Source of the DNA: Acidimicrobiales bacterium
GTDB lineage: Bacteria > Actinomycetota > Acidimicrobiia > Acidimicrobiales > SZUA-35
Reading direction: 5' to 3'
Assembly (NCBI GenBank): GCA_028285495.1
Contig: JANQPB010000027.1
Location: forward strand, 148,239 to 212,238
Length of the DNA: 64,000 nucleotides
Of this stretch, positions 25,590-34,593 are shown one piece after another. Numbering within the stretch: position 1 is the first letter of the stretch; each line of letters begins with the position of its first letter. A program made the translations under genes and the position numbers. Below the pieces are notes generated by a model. It saw only the letters and a list, made by a program, of their open reading frames with translations. It was not told the DNA's origin and did no database searches.

Positions 25590-26726
25590 CTACGCCGCGG
25601 CCAGGCGGGACTGGACGGCGGCCAGCCGATCGTCGTAGATCTGGCCGACCGAGCCCCAGTCGTAACGCCCCATCGACTCGGCCAGCCCGATCGTCTCGTT
25701 GCGAAGCTCACCGATCCGCTTCACCGCATCGACCAGCCGGGTGCCGAACGTGCCGGGCTCGTAGAGCACGGTGCGATGCCAGGGCGGTCGGATGAGCTCG
25801 GGATAGCTGAGCGCGTCGGGCAGCAGGGGCACGCAGCCGGCGGCCACGGCCTCGACCACGGCGACGCCGAAGAACTCGTGGCGGGCGCAGCTGACCACGA
25901 GGTCGGCCTCGACGAGGTGCCGGAGATAGGTGTCGCGATCGAAGTCGCCGGAGGCCACGATGTGGTCGGCGAAGTCCTTCTCGGCCCGCTCCCGTTCCTC
26001 GGTTGCCATCGTCGATCCGCTCGGCGGGTCCTGACCGGCCAGCACCAGACCGAAGTCGAGCCCCGCATCGCGGACCTTGTCGAGGGCGGTGAGGAACGCA
26101 CCCGGATCCTTGTCCCGCTCCCAGCGATGGGGCCACAGGATGATCGGCCGGTCCTCTCGCTCGGCCCGGGCCCGGCGATCACCGCCGGCCGGGATCGGAC
26201 CGAGATCGACGCCGACCGGGAACACCTCGAACTTGGACAGCACGTTCTCGATCGACGGCTGGTGGGTGTCGTCCGGCAGCGACCGGATGAACCCGGGGAG
26301 GGCGCTGGTGACCGCCCGCAGGTGGTGGTAGCTGTTGAACAGCACGAGGTCGGCGGCACACCACGACATCCAGTTGCGGAGGGCAGCCCCGTTGTCGAAG
26401 TTGCCCTCGGCCACCGGGTAGACCAGCTGGCTCTCGTGCTGGTAGATGACCACGCCGGCATCGGGCGACAGGTTGCGGCGGGCCAGGCCGAGCAGCTCGG
26501 CCACGTCGACGAGACCGGAGACGAGGAGCAGGTCGGGCTGGCCGTTTCGGTCGATCCAGTTGGTGATCGACTCGGCCAGCGGCAGGGCGCCGCCTCGGAG
26601 GCGCCAGCGCCAGAGCTGCCCGGGCAGGCCGACGACGTCGACGTCGTGTCCCGAGCTGGCCCGGTACCCCTCGGCCCAGGCCCGATGGGACCCGCTCAAC
26701 CACGGCTCGACCAGCAAGATTTTCAT
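25590..26726 (-). CDS. DUF3524 GT-B glycosyltransferase, tRNA-queuosine mannosyltransferase (QTMAN/GTDC1)-like
   Basis: 378 residues. The N-terminus MKILLVEPWLSGSHRAWAEG, then LPGQLWRWRLRGGA and YQHESQLVYP, matches the DUF3524 / GTDC1 family. Its mammalian member QTMAN adds mannose to queuosine in tRNA-Asp. The C-terminal GT-B donor half shows ILWPHRWERDKDP and CARHEFFGVAVVEAVAAGCVPLLPDAL, with the E(x7)E nucleotide-sugar signature. I predict a glycosyltransferase acting on tRNA or another small acceptor. I used the ATG at 26726, which has a GGAG ribosome site, rather than the track start 18 nt earlier. tRNA-modification genes (tsa) lie a few kb away, but no queuosine genes are in the window. 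Confidence 0.8.
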   Translation of the reverse strand: MKILLVEPWLSGSHRAWAEGYRASSGHDVDVVGLPGQLWRWRLRGGALPLAESITNWIDRNGQPDLLLVSGLVDVAELLGLARRNLSPDAGVVIYQHESQLVYPVAEGNFDNGAALRNWMSWCAADLVLFNSYHHLRAVTSALPGFIRSLPDDTHQPSIENVLSKFEVFPVGVDLGPIPAGGDRRARAEREDRPIILWPHRWERDKDPGAFLTALDKVRDAGLDFGLVLAGQDPPSGSTMATEERERAEKDFADHIVASGDFDRDTYLRHLVEADLVVSCARHEFFGVAVVEAVAAGCVPLLPDALSYPELIRPPWHRTVLYEPGTFGTRLVDAVKRIGELRNETIGLAESMGRYDWGSVGQIYDDRLAAVQSRLAAA

Positions 26727-26788
26727 CGCCACTCCAATGATCAATCCGCCGGCGAACTGTTACAGACCGCTCGCGACGACCATCGTAG

Positions 26789-26805
26789 ACCCCCACGGTG
26801 GGGGT
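26789..26805. terminator. Hairpin terminator after nnr
   Basis: ACCCCCAC and GTGGGGGT pair almost back to back, so the practical stem is ACCCCC/GGGGGT. It follows the nnr stop in the direction of transcription and precedes the glycosyltransferase gene. Confidence 0.5.
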
Positions 26806-26825
26806 ATCGGGCGACTCGGGAGGGA

Positions 26826-28289
26826 TCACCCCCCGGTCCGGACCTCCGAGAGCAGCTCGGCCACCAGGACCGGCAGGTCCGAGGCGACCAGGCCGACGGC
26901 GTGACCTCGCCCGGCGGCCCGGCCGTGGACCTCGGCGGCCAGCCCGGCGGCCAGCAGCGGCTCCAGCCCGGCGGCCAGGCCGGCGGCGACGATGCCGGAG
27001 AGCACGTCGCCGGTGCCGGCGGTGGCCAGGCGGGCATCGCCCGCGGTCGACAGCAGGACCTCGCCACCCGGTTCGGCGACGACGGTTGTCGGGCCCTTGA
27101 TCAGGACGACGGCACCGAGGTGGGCCGCAAGCGAGCGGGCCTCGGCGATGCGATCGGGCCCGGGCCGCCGGCCGAGCAGGCGGGCGAGCTCGCCCTCGTG
27201 TGGTGTGAGGACGCGGGCCGCGCCCGGTTGCGGCCAGGGTGGGCCGATGGCGACCAGCGCCGTGAGCGCCCCGGCATCGAAGACGGTCGGCACGGGAGCC
27301 TCGGCCCACCACCGGCCGACCTGCTCGCGATTGGGCTGGTGGTCGGCGAGGCCGGGGCCGACGACGGCGGCACCGAACCGGTCGAGCCGGTCGGCCAGGT
27401 CCTCGGCCCACCGCTCGCCGACCGGAGAGCCGACCGCCTCGATCGGGCCTGCGCCAACCGAGCCGGCACCGATCGAATCGGTCTCGGGGCCCGACGTCGG
27501 GGGCGACGGGGCCGAGCCGGGTATCGAGATCGTGGCGTAGCCGGCGCCGGCCCGGAGGGCGCCGACGGCGGCCAGGCCGGGAGCGCCGGTCATCCCCGGC
27601 CCGCCGCCGACGACGGCGACGGCTCGGCGCCACTTGTGGTCGTCGACGGAACGGCCCGGCCAGCGCCGCAGATCGGCGGCTTCGACGTGGTGGATCGTGG
27701 CCCGGGAGCAGTCGAGCCCGATGTCGGCCACGATGAGCCGCCCGACCCGGCTGCGGCCCGGTTCGAGCAGGAGGCCCGGCTTGGCCGCGGCGAACGTGAC
27801 GGTGGCCGTGGCCGACAGCGGGTGGTCCCGCAGCTCGCCGGTGGCGCCGTCGACCCCGGACGGGATGTCGACGGCGAGGATCGGCGTGTCGCCGACCTCG
27901 ATCGGCAGGGTCCGGGCGTCGAACGGTCGGCGGAGTCCGGTGCCGTAGCAGGCGTCGACGATCAGGTCGGGTGGCTCGGGTCGGAGGCGGGCCGCCGACC
28001 GGGAGGATGGCGGACCGGCGGCTCCCTCGGGCGACATCGCCCGGTCGCCGATGTCGACGACCTCGCCGTTGACCCCGGCCCGGCGCAGGTGGCGAACGGC
28101 GGAGCGCCCGTCTGCCCCGTTGTTGCCCTTGCCGGCGAGGACGACCACCCGCGACCCGTAGGGTCGGTCGAGCAGCTCGATGGCGGCCCGAGCCGTGGCC
28201 CAACCGGCCCGCTCGATCAGCTCCTCGACCGGCTCGGGGGCCTCGGCGTCGATGGCCGCCATCTCGGTCGGCGTCACGACGGGCCGCAT
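26826..28289 (-). CDS. nnr: Bifunctional NAD(P)H-hydrate epimerase / ADP-dependent dehydratase
   Basis: 487 residues that repair hydrated NADH and NADPH. The N-terminal YjeF_N epimerase (about 1-200) has AGKGNNGADGRSAVRHL and AVDIPSGVDGATGEL. The C-terminal ribokinase-like dehydratase (about 210-487) has VVGGGPGMTGAPGLAAVGAL, VLTPHEGELARLLG and ATAGTGDVLSGIVAAGLAAG. The ATG at 28289 is 28 codons inside the track ORF and avoids overlap with the upstream gene. The fused architecture matches E. coli YjeF. Neighbours acpS and glmS are commonly linked to it in actinobacteria. Confidence 0.93.
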   Translation of the reverse strand: MRPVVTPTEMAAIDAEAPEPVEELIERAGWATARAAIELLDRPYGSRVVVLAGKGNNGADGRSAVRHLRRAGVNGEVVDIGDRAMSPEGAAGPPSSRSAARLRPEPPDLIVDACYGTGLRRPFDARTLPIEVGDTPILAVDIPSGVDGATGELRDHPLSATATVTFAAAKPGLLLEPGRSRVGRLIVADIGLDCSRATIHHVEAADLRRWPGRSVDDHKWRRAVAVVGGGPGMTGAPGLAAVGALRAGAGYATISIPGSAPSPPTSGPETDSIGAGSVGAGPIEAVGSPVGERWAEDLADRLDRFGAAVVGPGLADHQPNREQVGRWWAEAPVPTVFDAGALTALVAIGPPWPQPGAARVLTPHEGELARLLGRRPGPDRIAEARSLAAHLGAVVLIKGPTTVVAEPGGEVLLSTAGDARLATAGTGDVLSGIVAAGLAAGLEPLLAAGLAAEVHGRAAGRGHAVGLVASDLPVLVAELLSEVRTGG

Positions 28290-28317
28290 CAGCCCCCCAC
28301 CGCGCCGGAACGGTCCA

Positions 28318-28962
28318 TCAGCCGAGCAGCCGGTCGAGGACGTCGCCGAGCATGCCGTCGCCGAGGTGGACACCGCCGACCAGGGTCAGGCCGGTGACCA
28401 CGGGCTCGGTCCTGGCCCAGGCCAGGACCTGCCTGGCCTCGTCCTCCTTGCCGGTCCAGGCCGGCCCGCTCAGCCCGTCTGGGCCGCCGAGCACGACTTC
28501 GGACAGGTGGACGGCACCGGGCCCGTCGAGCTCGTCGAGCCAGGGGCCGAGCCAGCGGACCATCGGGGCACCGAAGCCGACGATCACGCCGAGCACCACC
28601 TCGGGCCGGTAGGGCTCCGGGTGCTCACCGGGGTGTCGCCTGAGGGTCTCGAGCCACCAGGCGTCGAGGGCCTCCCCAACCGCAACCCGCTCGGCCGGCT
28701 CCCAGCCGTGGCCACCGAACCGTTCGACCACGGCTGCGGCGTCGGCCACGTCGAGGGTCTGGGTCACGGTCAGCTCGACCAGGCGGGGCGTGGCGGCGAC
28801 CAGCTCGCCCCGGTCGGCCCTGGCCAGCAGCGCGTCGAGGGCGAGGTCGGGCAGGAGGCCGTAGTCGTCGGCCATGAGGGACCACAGGTCGCCGATGGCG
28901 GCGTCGAGCCGGGCGCTGCGACCGATCGGTGCCGGGCCGTCGAGGGGACCGGGGTCGGTCAT
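28318..28962 (-). CDS. Hypothetical protein between acpS and nnr
   Basis: 214 residues with no recognisable domain, signal peptide or membrane helix. Two segments stand out: a helical, acidic N-terminal part with ADDYGLLPDLALDALLARAD, and a C-terminal part with RPEVVLGVIVGFGAPMVRWLG and EVVLGGPDGLSGPAWTGKED. Its ATG overlaps the acpS stop (ATGA), and nnr begins 28 bp downstream, so it belongs to the acpS-nnr transcript. A role near CoA/ACP or cofactor metabolism is only guilt by association. Confidence 0.6.
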   Translation of the reverse strand: MTDPGPLDGPAPIGRSARLDAAIGDLWSLMADDYGLLPDLALDALLARADRGELVAATPRLVELTVTQTLDVADAAAVVERFGGHGWEPAERVAVGEALDAWWLETLRRHPGEHPEPYRPEVVLGVIVGFGAPMVRWLGPWLDELDGPGAVHLSEVVLGGPDGLSGPAWTGKEDEARQVLAWARTEPVVTGLTLVGGVHLGDGMLGDVLDRLLG

Positions 28963-29357
28963 CCTGCGGCCCCCGATGGCGGCCGGCCGGGGCCGAGGGC
29001 GGCGACGAAGGCCTGGGCCAGGTGCTCGGAGTGGGTGATGGTCAGGAGCCAGCGGTCGATGCCGAGCTCGGCCGCCCGCTCGGCGGCTCGGCCGGTGATC
29101 CGCAGGATCGGCTGACCGCTGTCGAGGCGGACGACCTCGATGTCGGCGAAGTCGGCCCCGCCGAGTCCGGTGCCGAGCGCCTTCAGGACGGCCTCCTTGG
29201 CCGCGAACCGGGCGGCGTAGCGCTCGGCCGGGTCCCGGCGGCGCTCGCAGTAGTCGCGCTCGCCGTCGGTGTACACCCGGCCGACGAATCCGGGTTGGCG
29301 CTCGATGACCTGTCGGATGCGGTCGATGTCGACCAGGTCGGTGCCGATGGCGACCAC
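28959..29357 (-). CDS. acpS: Holo-[acyl-carrier-protein] synthase
   Basis: About 132 residues. It transfers 4'-phosphopantetheine from CoA to ACP. The magnesium-binding Asp is in VAIGTDLVDIDRIRQ and the Glu in AARFAAKEAVLKALGTGLGG, both diagnostic of AcpS. The track ORF reads from 31583 through glmS, so the start must be set by hand. I chose the GTG at 29357, one codon before the conserved VAIGTDLVDI, but no good ribosome site is seen. A rare CTG nearer the glmS stop (about 29479) would add about 40 Gly/Pro-rich residues. Confidence 0.85.
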   Translation of the reverse strand: MVAIGTDLVDIDRIRQVIERQPGFVGRVYTDGERDYCERRRDPAERYAARFAAKEAVLKALGTGLGGADFADIEVVRLDSGQPILRITGRAAERAAELGIDRWLLTITHSEHLAQAFVAALGPGRPPSGAAG

Positions 29358-29476
29358 CGGCTGCCCGATCAGGCCGTCGACGGCGCCGATGGCGTCGCCG
29401 GTCGTCGCCCCGTCGGCCGCGGCGCGATCGACGGCACCAGGACCGGGCCCGGGGCCGTCGCCCCCTCCGCCGGCGC

Positions 29477-32400
29477 TCAGGCGGCGTCCCACCGGGCGGC
29501 CACGTCGGAGATCGGGGCGGTGAGCAGCTCGACGGTCGGGACCTCGGCCAGCAGGTCCTCCCGGAACGACGGCTCTCGCTCGGTCACGACGTCGACGAGC
29601 TGGCGGTACCGGTTGCGGTAGCCCTGGAGGACCGCTCGGGCCGCCGGCGCCCCGAGCCCGTCGCGGAGCTGGACGTGGCACAACGTCAGGCCGGTGGTCT
29701 GGGCGTCCTTGACCTCGGGCACGATCAGCACCACCCGGCCGTCGGTTCCGACGGTGACGAACGGCTCGCGCTCGACCGACACCCGGTGCTTGGTTCCCCG
29801 CAGCGTCGGATCGCGCTCGACCCGGGAGGCGATGCCGGTGGCGATCCCTCCCTTGTCGACGACGTGGAGCTGGGCACCCCGCCCGTGATCGACCCCGGGC
29901 TCGCCCTCCAGCCGGTAGCGGGTGTACCCGGTGATCTCGCCGATGGCCGGGGTGATGGCGGCCAGCGTGCGCAGGGTCCGGTAGCTGAGTCGGTCGCGGG
30001 GGCAACCGGTGGCCAGGACGCCCTGGATGAGGGCGCCCTGGAGGAGGCTCTCGTCGGCCCGGCTGATCCCGACGGTGACGGTCTTGGCCTGGTGCTTGAT
30101 GGCGTCGACGGGCCGGGTCAGCTCCTCGATGGCCGCCGTGAGGGCCAGGGCCAGGTCCTCGACGACGACGCCGGGGGTGCCGACCTTGCCGAACTCGCCC
30201 TGGTAGGCCTCGATCGGCACGGCGCCGGTGGCGAAGCGGAGCAGGGCCGACAGCCGGGTCGCGGTCGAGGCCTCGAGGTGGCCGTTGTAGGTGCCGGACC
30301 GGAGCCCGTCGACGAACGTGGTGGCGTGGGGGGCGAGGTCGCGGCCGAACCGGGCGAACCAGTCGTCGGTGGCCGGGCCGGTGACGGCGGCACCGACGTA
30401 GGTCTCGATGATGCCCCTCGCCTCTCGCAGCGGGCGGGCGGAGCCGTCGATGGCCAGCGCGGCCTCGTAGCCGAACAGGTGGCCGACCACGGTGGAGAGC
30501 ACGAAGGCGAGCTCGGGGTGCACGGCCGGGACGCCGAGCACCTCCAGGGCGGCCGAGAACCGGTGCTCGCCCTCGGTGGCGATCACGATCGGGGCCGCCT
30601 TGTGGGCCCGGAAGATCGCCACCTCCTTGGCCACGTCGTCGGCGTTGGAGCCGCTCAGGCCGGCGGCGCAGATCAGGATCATCGGCTCGGACGAGAGGTC
30701 GATGTGCTTCTTGTCCTCGGTGACGTCGCAGGCGATCGACTTGTAGCAGAGCTCCGACAGCTTGATCCGCAGCTCCCGGGCCGCCACCAGGTTGGCGCCG
30801 TTGCCGACCATGGCCCAGTAGCGCCGGCTGGGGGCGTGGCGGGCGGCGGCGACGCCGATCTCGGGCCGCTTGGCCACCGTGTCGGCCATCGCCGCCGGCA
30901 GGTTGCGGAGCCCGTCGAGCAGGGCCTGCCGGTGGTCCTCGTCGACGGTGGTCCCGGGGAGGCGCTGGGCCAGCCCGTCGGCCAGGAGGAAGCCGGCGGC
31001 GATCTGGGAGTAGAAGGCCTTGGTCGAGGCGACGCTCATCTCGACGTCTCGACCGTCGGACGTGTACAGCACCCCGTCGGACTTGTCGACGAGATCGCTG
31101 CCCCGCCGGTTGACGATGGCGACCACGGCGGCACCACGGGCCCGGCACAGGTCGACGGTGCGATTGGTGTCGGTGGTGGTGCCGGACTGGCTGACGGCGA
31201 CGACGAGCGTGTCGGACATGTCGGCGCCGAGGTGGAAGCCGGACAGCTCGGTTGCGGTGATCGCCTCGACCGGGACCCTGGCCCCGTCGGCCCCGCCGTC
31301 GAGGGCCCGGGTGATGGCGGCGGCGATGGCCTGCCCGGCCACCGCCGCGGTGCCCTGGCCGATGACGAGGACCCGGCTGATGGTGCCGGCCCGGAGCCGC
31401 TTGTCGACCGACTCGACGATCGTCTCGTCCGGCAGCCGGACCGTCAGGGCGCCGTCGCGCTCGATCAGCCGTCCGCGGAGGGTCTTGCGGAACGACGACG
31501 GCGACTCGCCGATCTCCTTGAGCAGGAAGTGGGGGGCGTCGCCCCGGTCGATGTCGCGGGTGGTGACCGACGGCTGCTTCCACTCGTCGGCACCGATCGG
31601 CAGCTCGGTGCCGTCGTAGGAGAGCCGGGTCACGCCCTTCCTGGTGCCGGCCATCGCTCCCCGCAGGCGGATGATCTGGCCCTGACTGCCGGACGGGTTG
31701 TCGGGGTCGGACGGGGTCTCACCGTCCATCCTGAGGTAGACGTCGGAGTCCTCGACCACGCCGTAGGGCTCGGAGGCGACGACGAAGGCGTCCTCGGCCA
31801 GCCCGACGTACACCCCCTGCCCGCTGCCCCGGAGGGCCAGGTGCACGTCGTCGGGTCGCTCGGCGGTGCTGATGCCGATGGCGACCGAGCCCTCGAACTG
31901 GGCGACCGCCGAGCGGACGGCCTCGTCGAGGTCGAGCCCGTCGGTCAGGCCCCGGCTGACCATCGTCGGGATGACCTTGGCGTCGGTGGTGATCTCGGGG
32001 GCGATGGCCAGGCTGTCGGCCGCGATCAGGTCGGCGAAGTTGTCGACGTCGCCGTTGAGGGCGGCGGTGACGTACGGACCCGACCGGTCGCCCACCTCCT
32101 CGGAGTTGACCGGATGGGCGTTCGGCTGGCTGATGATGCCGACCGACGCCCAGCGGGTGTGGGCCAGCACGGTGGCCTCGCCGTCGGCGCCGGCCAGGGC
32201 CCGGTGCAGCAGCCGGTCGGCGGCGATGGCCGCCCGCATCGAGGCCGTGTTGTCGCCGAGCTCACCGATCTCGGCTGCGGCCTTGTAGACGAACCCGAGG
32301 TGGCCGTCGACGATCCGGACCGACCGGTCGATGAACAGCGGGTCGTTGGTCCGGTCGGTGAGGAGATCGGCCACGTCCCCCGAGCCGAGGTCGAGCCCGT

Positions 32401-32974
32401 GGTTGCCGACGAGCACGTGGAGACCGGCCGAGTCGCGGCCCCGGACCTCGAGCCGATCGAGGTTGCTGAGGGCCTGCTGGATGCTGAACAGCGAGGCCAG
32501 CGCCGACGGCGTGAGCTCGCCGGGGCCGCCGGCCGGCGGCGCGCCGTCGGCGAGGGGCCCGGCCAGGTCGACGACCTCGCCGGCGGCGCGGAGCCGGTCG
32601 CGCTCCAACGACCAGGCCGCGTCCTTCAGGGCGACGAGGGCGCCGTTGACCGCCTCGAGATCCGGCACCGTGTCGCCACGGGCCTCGAGCTCACCCTCGA
32701 TGGCGCCGATGCGCTCGTCGATCTGCCCGACGGTGGCGGCGGTGGCGGCGACGAAGGTCGGCGCCGCCACCATGGCGACCAGGCCGGCCTCGCCCCGCAG
32801 CTCCCGGTCGACGGCGGCCAGTCGCTCGCCGGCGTCGAGCAGGCGGGCGGCCAGGTCGGCCTCGGTGCCGGCCGGCACGGCGGCCAACGCGTCGGCGAGG
32901 GCGGCCGACAGGGCGTCGACGTCGGGGATCGGACGGTCGCTGCGGCGCCGGACGATGGCGATGATTCCACACAT
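29477..32974 (-). CDS. Giant GlmS-like glucosamine-6-phosphate synthase (SIS/glutamine amidotransferase)
   Basis: 1165 residues against about 610 for ordinary GlmS, which makes glucosamine-6-phosphate from fructose-6-phosphate and glutamine for cell-wall synthesis. The nucleophile Cys2 is present (MCGIIAIV). About 165 residues of mostly helical insert then precede the rest of the amidotransferase: RGRDSAG (178), AHTRWAS (271), NAHPVNSE (285), LNGDVDNF (306). SIS1 spans about 530-680 (VAVSQSGTTTDTN, SVASTKAF) and SIS2 about 710-850 (CDVTEDKKHIDLSSEPMILI). About 305 C-terminal residues form an extra domain, and the canonical C-terminal SVTVE tail is absent. It follows glmM, so a role in amino-sugar synthesis is likely. 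Confidence 0.85.
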   Translation of the reverse strand: MCGIIAIVRRRSDRPIPDVDALSAALADALAAVPAGTEADLAARLLDAGERLAAVDRELRGEAGLVAMVAAPTFVAATAATVGQIDERIGAIEGELEARGDTVPDLEAVNGALVALKDAAWSLERDRLRAAGEVVDLAGPLADGAPPAGGPGELTPSALASLFSIQQALSNLDRLEVRGRDSAGLHVLVGNHGLDLGSGDVADLLTDRTNDPLFIDRSVRIVDGHLGFVYKAAAEIGELGDNTASMRAAIAADRLLHRALAGADGEATVLAHTRWASVGIISQPNAHPVNSEEVGDRSGPYVTAALNGDVDNFADLIAADSLAIAPEITTDAKVIPTMVSRGLTDGLDLDEAVRSAVAQFEGSVAIGISTAERPDDVHLALRGSGQGVYVGLAEDAFVVASEPYGVVEDSDVYLRMDGETPSDPDNPSGSQGQIIRLRGAMAGTRKGVTRLSYDGTELPIGADEWKQPSVTTRDIDRGDAPHFLLKEIGESPSSFRKTLRGRLIERDGALTVRLPDETIVESVDKRLRAGTISRVLVIGQGTAAVAGQAIAAAITRALDGGADGARVPVEAITATELSGFHLGADMSDTLVVAVSQSGTTTDTNRTVDLCRARGAAVVAIVNRRGSDLVDKSDGVLYTSDGRDVEMSVASTKAFYSQIAAGFLLADGLAQRLPGTTVDEDHRQALLDGLRNLPAAMADTVAKRPEIGVAAARHAPSRRYWAMVGNGANLVAARELRIKLSELCYKSIACDVTEDKKHIDLSSEPMILICAAGLSGSNADDVAKEVAIFRAHKAAPIVIATEGEHRFSAALEVLGVPAVHPELAFVLSTVVGHLFGYEAALAIDGSARPLREARGIIETYVGAAVTGPATDDWFARFGRDLAPHATTFVDGLRSGTYNGHLEASTATRLSALLRFATGAVPIEAYQGEFGKVGTPGVVVEDLALALTAAIEELTRPVDAIKHQAKTVTVGISRADESLLQGALIQGVLATGCPRDRLSYRTLRTLAAITPAIGEITGYTRYRLEGEPGVDHGRGAQLHVVDKGGIATGIASRVERDPTLRGTKHRVSVEREPFVTVGTDGRVVLIVPEVKDAQTTGLTLCHVQLRDGLGAPAARAVLQGYRNRYRQLVDVVTEREPSFREDLLAEVPTVELLTAPISDVAARWDAA

Positions 32975-33063
32975 GGTGTTGCGCTCTCGGTCGATGGGCG
33001 ACGGTGCGGGCTCATGGTATTCAGCGAGATCGATCTTCAGGGTTCCCCGGTCGAGCCCGCGAC

Positions 33064-33108
33064 GTTCGCCGGAGGCGAACTCGGGGTTCCGGTGCTCCGC
33101 ACCGGAAC
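33064..33108. terminator. Two tandem perfect hairpins in the glmM-glmS gap
   Basis: GTTCGCC-GGA-GGCGAAC (33064-33080) and GTTCCGGTGC-TCC-GCACCGGAAC (33086-33108) sit side by side in the 249-bp gap after glmM. Both have 3-nt loops. They could terminate or attenuate glmM transcription or protect an RNA end. No glmS ribozyme core was recognised. Confidence 0.55.
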
Positions 33109-33223
33109 ACTCAGTGTAGGACGGGCGCCGGCGCCGTTTGGGGGCGGCCGGGGCCCGGCGGCACGAGGGTTTCGCCCGGCGGCGACAACGGTGGGTCGCC
33201 TGGTGCGGGGCCCGGGACGGCCG

Positions 33224-34576
33224 CTAGGGGGAACGGTCGGCCGGGTACGCAGCCTCGGCGGCGGCGACCAGCTCGGCGCAGGCCCGGTCGGCGATGTCGG
33301 GGTCGAGGTGCTCGACCATGATCCGCAGCAGTGGCTCGGTGCCGGATGGCCGGACGAGCACCCGCCCGTCGTCGCCGAACTCGCCCTCCACGGCGGTCAC
33401 CCGGTCGGCGATGGCGGCGGCCGGGTCGTCGACCGGACCGGGGAGACGCACGTTGCGCAGGACCTGGGGGACCCGGTCCATGCTGGCCTCCGCCAGCTCG
33501 GCCAGCGGACGGCCGGAGCGAGCCACGGCGTCGAGGAGCTGCACGCCGGTGAGCACGCCGTCGCCGGTGGTGGCCAGGTCGCGGCAGATCACGTGACCGG
33601 ACTGCTCGCCGCCGAGCGAGAGGCCTCCCGACTCGATGGCCTCCAGGACGTACCGGTCGCCGACCTTGGTCGCCACCACATCGATGCCCTTGGCCGCCAT
33701 GGCCCGATGGAAGCCGAGGTTGGTCATGACGGTGACCACGACGGTGTTGCCCCGGAGCCGCCCCGACCGCGCCCAGTCGGCGGCCAGGAGGGCCAGGACC
33801 CGGTCGCCGTCGACCACCAGACCGGCGTCGTCGACGGCGATCAGCCGATCGGCGTCGCCGTCGAAGGCGAGGCCGGCGGCCGCGCCCTCGGCCACGACGG
33901 CGGTCTGGAGGGCTGCGGTGTCGGTCGATCCGAAACCGGCGTTGATGTTGCGGCCGTCCGGCTGGTCGCCGATCACGACGACATCGGCCCCGAGCCGCCG
34001 GAAGGGCTCGGGCCCGAGCTCGGAGGCGGCGCCGTTGGCGCAGTCGATGACCAACCGCATGCCGCCGAGGGCGTCGGGACCGACCGAGCCGGCGACGAGG
34101 TCGAGCCAGCCGGCCACGCCATGCGAGCTGCGAACGGTGCCGACGTCGGCACCGGCCGCCTGGCCGGACGATCCGGCGCCGAGCAGCTCCAGATACCGGG
34201 CCTCCAGTGCCGCCTGCTCGTCGTCGCCGAGCTTCATGCCACCGGGGGCGAAGATCTTGATCCCGTTGTCGCCGAACGGGTTGTGGGACGCCGAGATCAT
34301 GGCCGCAGCCGCCTTGCGGTCGGCGGCGGCCCAGGCGACGGCGGGCGTCGGCACGACGCCGAGCGGCTCGACGTCGGCGCCGGCCGAGCAGACACCGGCG
34401 GTCAGGGCGCCCTCCAGCATCGGACCGGAGCGGCGCGGATCGCAGCCGACGACGACCAGGTCGCCGCCGAGCACGTCGACGGTGGCCCGGCCGAGGGCCA
34501 GGGCGACCTCGGGGGTCAGCTCGGCGTTGGCCGAGCCCCGGATGCCGTCGGTGCCGAACCGGGGTGCGTCGACCAC
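33224..34576 (-). CDS. glmM: Phosphoglucosamine mutase
   Basis: 450 residues. It interconverts glucosamine-6-phosphate and glucosamine-1-phosphate on the way to UDP-GlcNAc. The catalytic serine loop is MISASHNPFGDNGIKIF, the metal loop is AFDGDADRLIAVD, the sugar-binding loop is GGEQSGHVI, and the phosphate loop is RPSGTEPLLRIMVE. The GTG at 34576 (V-V-D-A-P-R-FGTDGIRG) begins 17 bp after rpsI, whose transcript probably continues into it. The track ORF to 35041 is an over-extension through rpsI. Confidence 0.96.
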   Translation of the reverse strand: MVDAPRFGTDGIRGSANAELTPEVALALGRATVDVLGGDLVVVGCDPRRSGPMLEGALTAGVCSAGADVEPLGVVPTPAVAWAAADRKAAAAMISASHNPFGDNGIKIFAPGGMKLGDDEQAALEARYLELLGAGSSGQAAGADVGTVRSSHGVAGWLDLVAGSVGPDALGGMRLVIDCANGAASELGPEPFRRLGADVVVIGDQPDGRNINAGFGSTDTAALQTAVVAEGAAAGLAFDGDADRLIAVDDAGLVVDGDRVLALLAADWARSGRLRGNTVVVTVMTNLGFHRAMAAKGIDVVATKVGDRYVLEAIESGGLSLGGEQSGHVICRDLATTGDGVLTGVQLLDAVARSGRPLAELAEASMDRVPQVLRNVRLPGPVDDPAAAIADRVTAVEGEFGDDGRVLVRPSGTEPLLRIMVEHLDPDIADRACAELVAAAEAAYPADRSP

Positions 34577-34593
34577 CGTGCCGGGCCGGCGGG

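Noticed and set aside
24390-28397. 1335-aa plus-strand ORF
   Set aside because: Out-of-frame read through the end of the aminotransferase-like gene and antisense to the P1 peptidase, glycosyltransferase and nnr genes.
32975-33223. glmS riboswitch/ribozyme upstream of the giant glmS
   Set aside because: No conserved glmS ribozyme core was recognised; the gap holds two short hairpins instead.
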